Assembly: GCA_029747015.1 (NCBI GenBank)
Contig: JAKOGI010000445.1
Location: forward strand, 186,001 to 250,000
DNA length: 64,000 nucleotides
Reading direction: 5' to 3'
Source of the DNA: Carnegiea gigantea
Taxonomy: Eukaryota > Streptophyta > Magnoliopsida > Caryophyllales > Cactaceae
Part shown: one piece after another, positions 47,206 through 58,100 of the stretch
Position numbering within the stretch: position 1 is the stretch's first letter
Layout: every line of letters begins with the position of its first letter
Program-made: the position numbers and the translations under genes
The notes under the pieces: generated by a model
Databases searched by the model: none
Told to the model about the DNA's origin: nothing
Seen by the model: only the letters and a program-made list of their open reading frames with translations

Positions 47206-50200
47206 CATGATGATGATGATGATGTTGGGTGTCTCATAGCTCCTAACAATATTAAGGAATAATTTACTAAAAACCAATAGCAGAAAATGAGTAACTGGAA
47301 TTCAAACCTAAGTCAATCCTATGATCACTCCACTGAACTTTTTCGAAATTTAGTGTTTGCCGGGAGTAGTCAATTGCTTATCAATTTGTTTCGTGATATA
47401 AAACTTTACCAGATCATGTACGGCCAAAATCCAGAAGTACTTTGCTGGCACACTAGACTTCCCCATAACGGCCAGTGATGCTATTGTTGTGATGATGCTG
47501 TACAGCCCTGCAAAAGATAGTGCTGCCACGAAGAATCTGTAACGTATATACAAGTTCGTTGGGTTTAGAAGCCAAAACCAAATCGATTATTCGGATCATA
47601 GTAAATTAAAGCATTTTTAGCATGATGGCCACTAAGAATATTTTTTTAGAATGTTAACATTCACATGTTAAGATTAGTGTACATTTTTTTTTTTTCCTTA
47701 TTTAGGAGAATTTTGAGGTGCTAAATTGACTTATGATTTGTGAGCCGAGTGTATTCTTTAGACTTATGTCTTCATTGGCTATAAATCCAGTGTTCATGGA
47801 AAATTACAACCCTCTATTTTCTTAGGTAATTATATCAACTTATATCAATCACGGTAATCAATGAGATTCAGGATATTTCATACATTTGGATGGCTATAAA
47901 TCACAATTTGTGGCTTATAATGACCCCCTTTCTTTTCATTGCGAATTTCATCAACTTACGTGTATGCTTAAGATGAGGGACAAGGAAAATTAATAATACC
48001 ATAAATACGTGAAGCAAACTCGGGAATATTGGTACGCCAAAAATAAGGCCAAACATATACGTACGTAATATCCCTAATTAATGCTGATACCAACCCACTG
48101 ATTAGAAACTAATTATGGTCAACTAACGTCATTAATTTGGGATTGCACCTGTCATGACCAATCAGGCCGTACCAACTTAGCATTTCAACACACGAGTATT
48201 CAATTGTTGTCAGATAATTAACTATTGCAAAATGATAAGTGTCTTGCTGTAAGACATTTCATAAGTGTCTTATTTTGATTAAAAAATTATACTATTATGT
48301 ATTTAAGTTAAAAAAAATGTTTGAATCGAATAGTGAAAGCATATTACAACTCATAAATTGTATAAAATCATCTTTTTATCCATAATTTGTCACATTTCTA
48401 CAATACGCATATCATATGTACTTACAGATAGGGTTAATGTGATTAGGATATCATTTAATACTTTGTCGATGTAGCCGACGAATATTTAAGATTAGCAATT
48501 CATAAATAAGTATAATCATTGAAAAATTTGTGATTTTAAATCATAAAACATATTAGTTTATGATAAGGTAAGACATTTAAGAGTGTCTTACAACAAGACA
48601 TATATCACTACTCTTAACTATTTCAGAAGAAGCCAGCAGGTGCTAATTAATGGGCTTTTGATGACTGAGTATACCTAATACGTCAATATTTTCACAAATT
48701 TCAATTGTTAATTCAGCAAATCTATTTCCTTTCCTGGTTAAGTCTTATCAAATCAAATAAGAAAGACGTACTTTGATTACCTATTTATCTCTAATTAGTT
48801 AATTATCTTGATTAAAAACATAGAACAGCTGTACGTCTTTAAAACATGTAATGGAAATTAATTGCTAGATTGAGAAATATGGAGGCTAATCATATATATG
48901 TAAAAGTGAGTTCGGACACTGCGGTTATAACACGTGTCATGTTAAGCATTTATTAAGATTTTATCTAAAAATAAAAATTTATTAATATTTAAAGTCTTTA
49001 TAATGAATAGTGTCTTTTTAACTACTTTAATGAAGAAAAAAAGAAACTAAATTATAGATATGTTAATATTATTATTTCTAAAAATTTATATTATAACATT
49101 AATTATAATATTTTTAAAATAATTTTAGCTAAAAATTTTAAAACAAACCATGTGTAGTATGGGTTTAAAGACTAGTATGTATAAATATTGAGCTATAGGG
49201 GATGACTGAAATAGATTGGTCTCATGAGAAATTTGCTTGAAATTGTTTTCATGCGAAAACTTGTTAAGAATCGACAACAAAACACTACTGCTGGCAACTG
49301 CAACTCATTTACGATTCCTATCGCATTTCACAAATAAAATTACCAACTTGTGTTAAAAAAAATAATGAGGGAACACAATCTAATTCTTTTCTATTTTCTA
49401 TTGATTGACATTGAAAATGATAAATTGTTGCTAATCATCATATTACATCATCTTTTAGCCAATTAAATTTTAAATCAGTAATTGAGAGTTCAACAATTAT
49501 ACATGTATTCAAGTAACAAATACATTGAGTATTTTATTTTGACAAATAATTTGGTGTACCCTAATTAAGTATTTGACACATCATATATATATATTAAAAG
49601 TTGGATTGAACTCATGTATGAGCGACATGTGGGATGTCACATAAGATGCCATCTAGGGTGCCACTTGGGATAAGAATGCCATGTAGGACAGTAACATAAA
49701 AGATTTATATCATATAATTAAGATAAATGTAGGTTATCAATGCAATTTTAATTCAATTTAATGTTAATTTTTCTCATATGATGTGACTAATTAGTAATTG
49801 AATTTTATCTTAAAAAACTTGAATATAGACCAAAGAAATGATTTAAATGTTACCCAAGAAAAAATTAAAGTGTGTTAGACATTATTCTTGAGGTAAGTAT
49901 ATATTGGACATCTAAATCTAAATATATTTATTTTTAAGTGTATATATCATGAGTTGACACTTGAATGCTGATCGGGCTACTTATTTCGCATACTGTAAAG
50001 CTTGATTATTTAAGCATGTCACGAAATTGGATTTAGATACTATTAAATGTAGTAAGACCTTAATGTGATTGTGGGTTTCGCTTACGACTACTTTAAATTG
50101 GTACAATATTTGGTCTCTTTTCACATTTCTAACTTATGTTTATGATATTAAAAAAAATGTTTCAATGATTTATTCAATTTATATTTCACTTAAGATTATA

Positions 50201-53200
50201 TTTTACGCTTAAAAATCACATAGTATAATTAGTTCTTTTAGCATATTTAAATTTAAATTTAATAGGCAAATTAGTATATAAAAGTAGTTTGTCTACTTCC
50301 CCACAATAGACTATAATTGACTTCATAAATTAGAAGTACTCTCTTCCCCCAAAAAAAAGAACGCTAAAAGTTTTCCTAGATTTAAATTGTACTAAAATTT
50401 CTTTATCTGTTACTAATCTCTGTTTCTTCTTTTTCAAATTTTTTAAAATTTTCTTTGTTGGGTTTTTTTTTAATAAATAATTATACACAAAAGAGATAAG
50501 ACTAAGGTGAAGACTCATCTGTCTTTTTATTACTACTGTCAACAATTTTTTCATATTTTGTTGATCATGAGAATAATTAATCAAATTTTATTTTTATTAA
50601 TCATTGGTCAAATAGTAGGAAGTACCATCATCACTATTAAATAATATTAAATGTGTCATTAAACTATTAAAATAATCTGCAATGGAAATATAAAATAAGT
50701 ACATGCATAATGAATATAATTAAACCAATAGAAATCTCTTGAGAAAAAAAAAACGCACATTTTCTGATGATTGTTAGTTTCAATTGGCATACATGACCCT
50801 ACGAATTTGACAATTGGTTTCACATGTACTAACTAATCTTTTGCTAATTTACTCTTATTGGTAAGTTACCTTATTATTTCATTTGAATGTCTATCTTTAA
50901 TATTATATAGCGTTTCCTAAATTACCTCATTATTTCATTTTAATGCTCACCTTTAATTATTATATTATATATTATTTTTGAAATTAGTTATCTCATTATC
51001 TCGACAACTACTCATTTTACTCTAGAGTTTATCTTAATTTATAATTCCTATAAATAGGGACTTAATTTTGTAGCATCTCATCTAAGTTTGTTTCGTCATT
51101 TGATCAAAAAGAAAATTTGTGCCCCCATATAATTCTTAGTTGAGGAAGGATACAAAAATGAGTCATAACAAGCACTGATTAGCTAAAACGAAAGAATCTG
51201 ATTATTTTTGCCATCAATGTCAGAGTGAAAGTTACAATCCCTATAATTGTTTTGCACTTATATGAGACCAAGTGGTCATTCGTATTAAAAAGAAGGTAAA
51301 TTCCTATTCATGATCACTATGCAATGCTTATAAATATAAGTCAAGGACCATCACTGAAAAGTTTACCTTTCAAAATCGGTATTAACTCATAGACAACTGA
51401 ATTGTAGCATCACGGGTGACTTCACCAGAGGGTTTGAGGTTTATCATTAAACATCACAATGAACTATATAAACGATATACAAGAAACACTGTTTATAAAG
51501 AAGTGTTCAAAAACTTACCAATGGTATGTATGCACATAAAATAACTTCACTACTATAAATTATCCAAAAAAGAAAAATAAATTGACACTATACATCTTTT
51601 AGTGTTAGTAAACTCCTATAAAATATTAGTTCTAATTATGCAATGTCTATGACATATTATGATTCTTAGAATTAAATATAATCAAAGATTAAAATAATAA
51701 CAATTAATAAATTCCTCCAATATTGTGCAAGCAACTCAGGTAGATAAAATATACAAGAAGTCCATAATTGAAATACCTCTCTGTAGGCAAGTACAAAACA
51801 ATACAAAAGTATCATCTTATATTTTTTTAACTCAATGTATAAGCATGTAAAAAATCATTACATACATTTAACAACACATTGTTGATGACAAGTAGTTAGG
51901 AACAAATGAAAAATCAAAACATAACTTAATATAATATATGTTACTTTTACAAGTTACATAATTTGAGAATGGAACTTGACGATTGATGGATAGTGAAGAC
52001 GACAAATCTAATGTGTTATTGAATATTTAATATTAGAACTACTTTTTATACATCACATTTCACATTATCATATGATGCATTTCTTAAAACAAAGTCCAAG
52101 TTTAAGATATACAACATTAAATTACTGAAAATACTATGGCTTTTCGTTCTTACTTTTTCGCTCCCACCGCCAATATGGTTATTTCACAAAATCATTTTAA
52201 ACTTAAAAAATCATGCAGCGTCAAACCACATAATATCTTAAAACAAAAAAAAAATTAAAAATTTATTGACTAACAAGATTAAAAAAGATACACTGCACAT
52301 CAAAAATTTAAATACATATAATTAAGGCGATTTCATATGAAATAAAGTCATAAAAATATGCTACATTCAAGTATATAGAACTCAATATAGTATAATACCA
52401 CCAACAAGATATACAACAAGATACCGATACTTATTAATCGAGAAGTGATAGCTATTGTGCAACGCACGGGTAAAAAACTAGTACTTATTAAACTCATTTA
52501 ATAGAAAAAAGAGAGCACAAGTTTCAAACTTTCTAAAAATTATGGTCCTATCTGCATTATTTTTTAAAAAAAAATAAATTGAAGGGTTTCAAAAAAAGTT
52601 AATATAGATTATGTTCATATAATTGATTAGAAAACAATAGCAAGTATCCATCTAGCCATCATCTACTTCGCCTATCACAAGACCAGTCAAAATGACACTT
52701 ACCAATGCCATACAGAAAGAAAGGCCTAAAACGTTACTTTCGTTAGAGCTTTTAATAATACCATAATGTTGATTTTGTCAGGACAATCGTAAAGCAGTTT
52801 GAGAGGTGAACCCAAGGACAATTTATTCAAAGATCACATCTTGGGTCATAATATAAAATGATCAAGACTTGTATAGCGATGGGTCTCTTTTCTTTTGCCA
52901 ATGACAAATGAGATAAGGACCACTTAAGAATATTTATTTATTTAGAAATAAAATATGTAAAGATCAATCTATATGGAATTTCAATTCAAATGATAATTAA
53001 AATCTTACCAGGCATACTAACTAATCACTACAATTTTATTTCATTTTTGTTTTGCAATTCATGCTACCTAATCAAACTTCTCTTATGTGAGCAACCTGAT
53101 CATCTAGATCAAGCTCATATCCTATATGTGGATATCTAACCTTTTTTTTTTTGGTATGGTCGATCTTGTCCTACTTACAGTATACTTGGGATTTCAAAAC

Positions 53201-56200
53201 GCCATATATAATTTGATGTTATCACCAGCAGGTGAACTCAAGAGGACTTTTAATAGTCTTACATATTTCTATTTTTTATGATTTTTTTCTGCTAATATAT
53301 CACTAAATTATGAGTTAAATTAGTTTATACAAGATAAAGAAAAATATATAGGAGATCCTCTAACTTATATTATGATGGTGTCTAGCTAACTCTACTCCCA
53401 TAAGAAAAGAAAGAAAATGGCAATCTTCATTCTTCAGCATGCAAAAGTATATTTAGTTTAAAGACCGTAGTGTACTTTGATTCATTCACTTTAGTTTGTA
53501 AAGGTTATGTAAGTTTTTGGATAAGAAGATTCAAAAAGTGCTAACAATTGAGATGTGGGTTGACATAATATATCTCATAATAAGTTGTCTTAAAATAGTT
53601 CAATTTAAGGGAAACTATAGATGATGACATGTTAGATTAAGCTGCCTACAATTCATCCCTTTGGATGTAGCCCTTTTTCGGACTATGTATAAATGTGGGA
53701 TGCTTGTGTATCGGACTGTTCTTTTTTTTTAAAAGAATAGATGATGGCATGTTGTACTGACTGCTTCCCAGGGTGTGCATTGTTAGAAACATGTATTTCT
53801 CTTATGAGAAAATTCAACTTTTCAGGGACAATAACAAAGGAAAGAATAAAAAGCCAAATTAATTTGAGTTATGCAGCTTTTTCTTAGGCGGCTCCAAAGC
53901 TGGAAGTTACAAAATGACAAATAATGAACGACGCCACTTCTGTACCTTTGAACTCATACGCAGGAGGAATCATTTCAGATAAGATTTCAGACAAGGGACA
54001 GAGTATTCTCGATTTTGTCGACTTATTTTGAGAAGATCACTACGTATGGAGTTGGAAATCTGCTTAAAATAATTAAAATTACAGGTTAAATATATAAAAG
54101 TAATTTAACTTATAGAATTCTATGTAACATATATTAAAATTTAAATTTATTTTCTTGTATATTATAAGTTTACTGGAACTCATGTTTTGTTACCCAAATG
54201 ATTGATGTGAATTCACATTTTGACCTATGGGGTTATATTTTAAATGTTTACGACATAATTTTTAAAGTGCATTTATTTGAGACATTATACTAAATATTTA
54301 ATTTTTTTGGTGATATTTTTGAACAGATATTTTAAAATTTTCTCATACATCTAGGCCTTTAACTGTATATTTTTACTGTATAAGTTTGAATAAATTAAAA
54401 CTTTAAAATAATATCCACATATATGAATATGTAAGTTATACTAGCACTTTTTACAATGAAATTTGAGTTTTTTATAAAGTGGCATGTTTACTGCAAATGA
54501 TTTAAAATTTTAGTTTATATTGTGCGAATACCATAGTTGGAATTATTTTGTATATTTCTTCTATAATTTTGATTATTTTAAACCAAGTTGACTATTAGAT
54601 TTCGTGAGAATGTAACTAAACCCAATTTCAACAGCAAGAATTATAAAAGACCTATTACCCTTAAAATAAGTTTCATCATAATAAATATATGACACAGTAC
54701 ATACAGGAATTTATCAGCATGTTGGAATTATGAATTTGTTTTTGTACTGAATGGAATTATGAATTCGTTACTTTAATTTCTTCTTCCCTTTACACTAAAA
54801 AGAGGGTTGGTAGGGGACGGGGAGAAGTATTATCATATTTGTTCCTCCTTTTGCTAAAAAATAAAATACTATTATTCAATTTTTTTTTCGATTCACCTAT
54901 TATTATTGACGAATATATTGCTAAAGTGCTTTTACAATTGAAACCAAAACGTACTCCAAACATACGCAAAATAGAGTGCAAAACACACTATTGAATTAGA
55001 TTTTTCAGTTCTATAAAACACACCACTGAATTAGATTTTTTAGTTCTATTATTGAAGTCATCTAAAATATCTCATGCTTGAAAAATATTGAAACATTTTA
55101 CTGGATCTCTTTTTTGTTGAAAAAGTGGGCATTATGTAAATAATTATTAGCTATTAGTTATTAATTATGCATTAACTATTAACAATTACTTGTTTATATT
55201 AGATATATATATTAGCTATTGATTAATTATTTATGACAAAATTATAAAATGAAAACTAATTTTGGCAAGGATGCAAACTTCATTACGAATAAAACAATTC
55301 CAGAAAACAGAGAAAACAGAGAGATATGCACAACCTATCTGAAGTAGGAAGCCACCTTCTAAGAAGGATTCATCCAATACTCTAAATCTTTGTGTCAACT
55401 TCTATCTATAAAATATTTGTAACACGACAATCCTTTCTTACCATATGAATTTTCAAAAAATTGCTAATTACAAAAAGCTCGTGATTTTGCAATTTTTTGA
55501 CTCAAAATTTTCTACAAAAAAAGCTAATATTAATACAACATCTAAATTGTCATTTGGATAAGATTAAACAGTAATATTCAATATAAAAGACTCTTTTTAA
55601 CCAAAAAAATTTCTCAAAAAAACTCTTAACCAATTACCTACAAAAAATCCAAACGTGTAAATGTGTCTCATCATACTTGCCCCCACTTTTTCTCTTTTTA
55701 ATTTTTTTTTTTTAAAGGGATGAGTCCTCAACTTGAAAATAGGACACCCAACAAAGTCGTATCCTGATCCTAAAAGAAAAGAGACAACTTCAATTATTGG
55801 AAATCTCAATAATTGCAGACCTTTGACATGGAAAAAGTCAAAATTGGTATGTTACGCCTTGGAGTTGGACAAACGGTTGGCTTACGGAACCTCAGTATTT
55901 TCGTTGCCCAAGTCAATTCAAAAATCTATAAAAACTTTATCAAAAAAAATACTATAAAAAACAAAAGAGAGTTCTGAAGATAATATTCAAGAATGCAAAG
56001 TATTTTATTTTCATTTCTTCTTGGTTAATTACAGTCTATTTATTAGATGTTTTTAAAGAGTGAAAATTTTCAACTTAACTATTCTATGTCCCACAAATTC
56101 AAACTTGAAATCTAAATTAAGGAAAGCAAACTTTGAGCTACTTGTACAAATTTATGTCAATATCTATGTGATTGTTTTTTATGTCCAATGATCTAATGAG

Positions 56201-57935
56201 ATTTAAAAAAAAAAAAGCTAGTAATGTTGAATTACATGTGTAAAAAAGTATAAGACTCCGTTTGGACTTTGAAAAATTTAGTGAAAAGAAAACAATTTGG
56301 AAAAGTTACTTTTTTGTTGTGTTTACTTTAGGAAAAATCACAAAGAAATAAAATGTGGAGGAAAATTAGATGAAAAAATTGTTAGAAATAAGTGATAAAA
56401 TTTTTCTCATAAAATTGGAAGGAAAGTTTAAGGAAAATTCTCAATCTTCTCACCTCGTATTGCTTAGCTAATATCAACATGATTCAAATAGTTCATCAAT
56501 ATTCAAATTTCTCATCTAAATTGATCTTGTATTTTTTTCTCAATTCAAACAAGAGAAAAAAACTCATTTTCTTCCCACTTTTTTTCCTTTACATTTTTTT
56601 TCCTTCAACTTTTTTTTCCATCAAATTTTCTACGGATCAAACGAAGCTTAAAAGTTACCATCACAGTGAGCTATTATATATATCGCAGTTTCATAACATA
56701 CTTTGTAAGGACGGTCCAAAAATATATTTTTCTTTGGATATGAGAACTAGCGGGAATAGGGGCTAGGGACATATTGAGAATTTAATAAGAACCAAAGCAA
56801 AAAGAAAAAGAAAAAGGGGAGCTTGTGGCTAGGACTGTGGTATATAAATTCACATACTACGGTTGAAAATTTGAGATAATTGCTCCTATATCATTAATGG
56901 GTTTATGAATTATATTTTGGTTATTTAAAGTTATGCACGCACAAATTAAGTAGAATTAAATCTTAATCTTCCTAATAAAACTATATATGCCACTCCTGTT
57001 GCTACCTTTGAAAGGGCACAAAATTAAATATTTATCAAATAAGCTGGCCAGCAGATCATCATCTTCAAATTAATTAGTACAATAAGTCTTGAACTGATAT
57101 TTAAGATTAAAAATATATGTTCAGCAACATTGACGGTTTAAATAGAGAATGGCTATTTAAGTCTAACAGTTGGACTACGCTATTACAGAAAATATGTTGG
57201 GAAAATGTAGTTGTTAAGCTAGTTGATTATTGTAAATAGACAAAAAAGGATGCGGATAATTTTCACATATAAATTTTATGAAGGTTTTTTTTAAAAATAG
57301 AAATGAAGGGTATTTTGAGCTAAAAACATAAAACTTTAATTTTCAAAGATAATTTTGTAAAAGTTTCAGAGATGTTGCCTTCATTGCCACATGCTATTAA
57401 TAACACTATTTGAAAAACAAATTTATCAAATACTAATATTAACTAATTAGTGTTTTAACTTGATCAAAACACTAAGCATACATTACTTCAAATGTCATTG
57501 TCGAGTCTAAATATTTTACTATTGTTAATATCTTTAACTAAGTCAAAATACTAAAGGCTACTCCAGACAATATTGTTGAAGAGGGCTAAGTTCAAGGATT
57601 AGTTATCCTCCCATTAATCATATTGCAGAGTGTCTAATCCTTGTGCTTAATTTGAACCCCAAAAAAATAGTTAAAATGCGGAAGCAAAGACACGCTTACA
57701 CGAGGGCGGCAGAGTCATCAAACTTGGCTGGGTTAGCAATGGTGAGGCCAGGAATGGTAGGCACAGGAATGTTCTTCGTTTGCTTGCTGGTGACCATCAA
57801 CACCACCGCCACTATCGATGCCGCCAGCAGCAACAGCCGCAAACCCACGTCAGCCCTGATGCAGCTGTAGTTCGAGGACCCTGCGGCCACTGCGGCTGGC
57901 TGCTCGGCTCCCTTCTCAGTTTCCATTGATGACAT
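46525..57935 (-). CDS. CASPL1D-like: CASP-like membrane protein, CASPL1D-like, three exons (199 aa)
   Basis: Exon 1 is 57,935-57,700, exon 2 47,536-47,410 and exon 3 46,761-46,525; lengths 236, 127 and 237 bp keep one frame. Splice sites are canonical: GTAAGC...TTACAG (intron 1, phase 2) and GTAAAG...CTGCAG (intron 2, phase 0). The protein is a four-pass MARVEL-type plasma-membrane protein: TM1 near residues 29-49 with the family Arg ([11 protein letters not shown]), TM2 near 78-98 ([13 protein letters not shown]), TM3 near 114-136 with the family Asp (HDLLVLG, then [14 protein letters not shown]) and TM4 near 164-188. MVTSKQTK after TM1, [10 protein letters not shown] before TM4 and the terminal SLYRR word fit subfamily 1D; about 200 aa is normal. 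CASP relatives build membrane scaffolds that direct cell-wall deposition, but the role of CASPL1D is not established. Start: first of two nearby Met codons. No coding damage seen; intron 1 is exceptionally long. Confidence 0.93.
47161..47224. repeat. (AAT)n then (GAT)n microsatellite in CASPL intron 2
   Basis: Fifteen AAT units (47,161-47,205) are followed by about six ATG/GAT units. It lies in the 648-bp second intron (46,762-47,409). Likely length-polymorphic. Confidence 0.95.
48218..48622. mobile_element. 387-bp Mutator-type MITE with 9-bp target duplication
   Basis: Direct repeats TTAACTATT at 48,218-48,226 and 48,614-48,622 flank 48,227-48,613. The inverted ends align over about 45 bp from the first G: left has TGATAAGTGTCTTGCTGTAA, right (other strand) has TGATATATGTCTTGTTGTAA, both starting six bases inside. 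A 9-bp duplication with long inverted repeats is the signature of Mutator-like elements. Non-coding. Confidence 0.85.
48890..49175 (+). mobile_element. 286-bp mini-Helitron
   Basis: Starts TCATATATATGTAAAAGTGA at 48,890 after an A. It ends CTAG at 49,175 before a T, with a hairpin (ACCAT...ATGGGT, 49,147-49,164) eight bases upstream of the CTAG. The A-T insertion site, TC start, hairpin and CTAG end are the structural marks of Helitrons. No coding content. Confidence 0.8.
49581..52481 (+). mobile_element. 2.9-kb non-autonomous Helitron
   Basis: The 5' end TCATATATATATATTAAAAG follows an A at 49,580. The 3' end CTAG at 52,478-52,481 is followed by T and preceded by the hairpin GTGC-AAC-GCAC (52,457-52,467) and GGGTAAAAAA. 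The first 100 bp contain the 'gacatgtgggatgtcac' type word common at Helitron left ends. No Rep/helicase coding was found, so it relies on a helper. At 51,048-51,055 it holds a TATA-box-like TATAAATA. It sits in CASPL intron 1, in the opposite direction to the gene. Confidence 0.8.
53617..53753 (+). mobile_element. 5'-truncated Au SINE with 17-bp target duplication
   Basis: The body at 53,634-53,736 matches the 3' part of the plant Au SINE consensus as I remember it: AAGCTGCCTACAATTCATCC near 53,638, then a CCCTTTTTCGGAC word, and an end near 53,730 in a T-run. The flanking repeats atagatgatg(a/g)catgtt at 53,617-53,633 and 53,737-53,753 agree at 16 of 17 bases, which proves a retroposition event. 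The tRNA-like head is missing. Confidence 0.85.
54980..55049 (+). repeat. 35-bp tandem duplication in CASPL intron 1
   Basis: Units 54,980-55,014 and 55,015-55,049 (aaaacacac.a.tgaattagat...ttctat) are adjacent direct copies with about three differences. Confidence 0.9.
56251..56651. mobile_element. 395-bp Harbinger-type MITE with TAA duplication
   Basis: TAA at 56,251-56,253 and 56,649-56,651 flanks 56,254-56,648. The ends read GACTCCGTTTGGAC and, on the other strand, AGCTTCGTTTGATC, with continuing similarity (gaaaaattt.gtgg/aaaa). The 3-bp TAA target and CGTTTGG end fit PIF/Harbinger-type MITEs. Non-coding; lies in CASPL intron 1 about 1 kb below exon 1. Confidence 0.75.
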
Positions 57936-58013
57936 TGCTGGTTAATATGTCTAGCTAGTCTTATGTCTGTATTGTAGAGGTTAAGCGATGAGATAAAGTT
58001 ATAGGCTTTTGTA

Positions 58014-58061
<48 letters not shown>

Positions 58062-58100
58062 GGGCAGATGAGAGGGAGTAAGGGCAGCAGGGAAAAAAGA
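57936..58100 (-). promoter_or_regulatory. CASPL1D-like: 5' UTR / proximal upstream region of CASPL with an (AT)n tract
   Basis: Directly upstream of the start codon on the minus strand. A (GT)n/(AT)n run with about 18 AT units lies at 58,011-58,058, roughly 90-125 bp before the ATG, followed outward by a G/A-rich patch. It probably falls in the 5' UTR or core promoter. The repeat hides any single TATA box, so no start site is called. Confidence 0.45.

Larger units (their letters stand above)
47537..57699 (-). other. Intron 1 of the CASPL gene (10.16 kb)
   Basis: Donor GTAAGC at 57,699 and acceptor TTACAG ending 47,537 on the minus strand. Very AT-rich. Besides the mobile elements listed separately, it holds an unannotated stretch at 52,482-53,616 and others without any signal I can name. 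No second gene was found inside it. Confidence 0.85.

Noticed and set aside
57643..57870. 75-aa plus-strand open frame opposite CASPL exon 1
   Set aside because: It is the antisense shadow of the well-supported CASPL exon.
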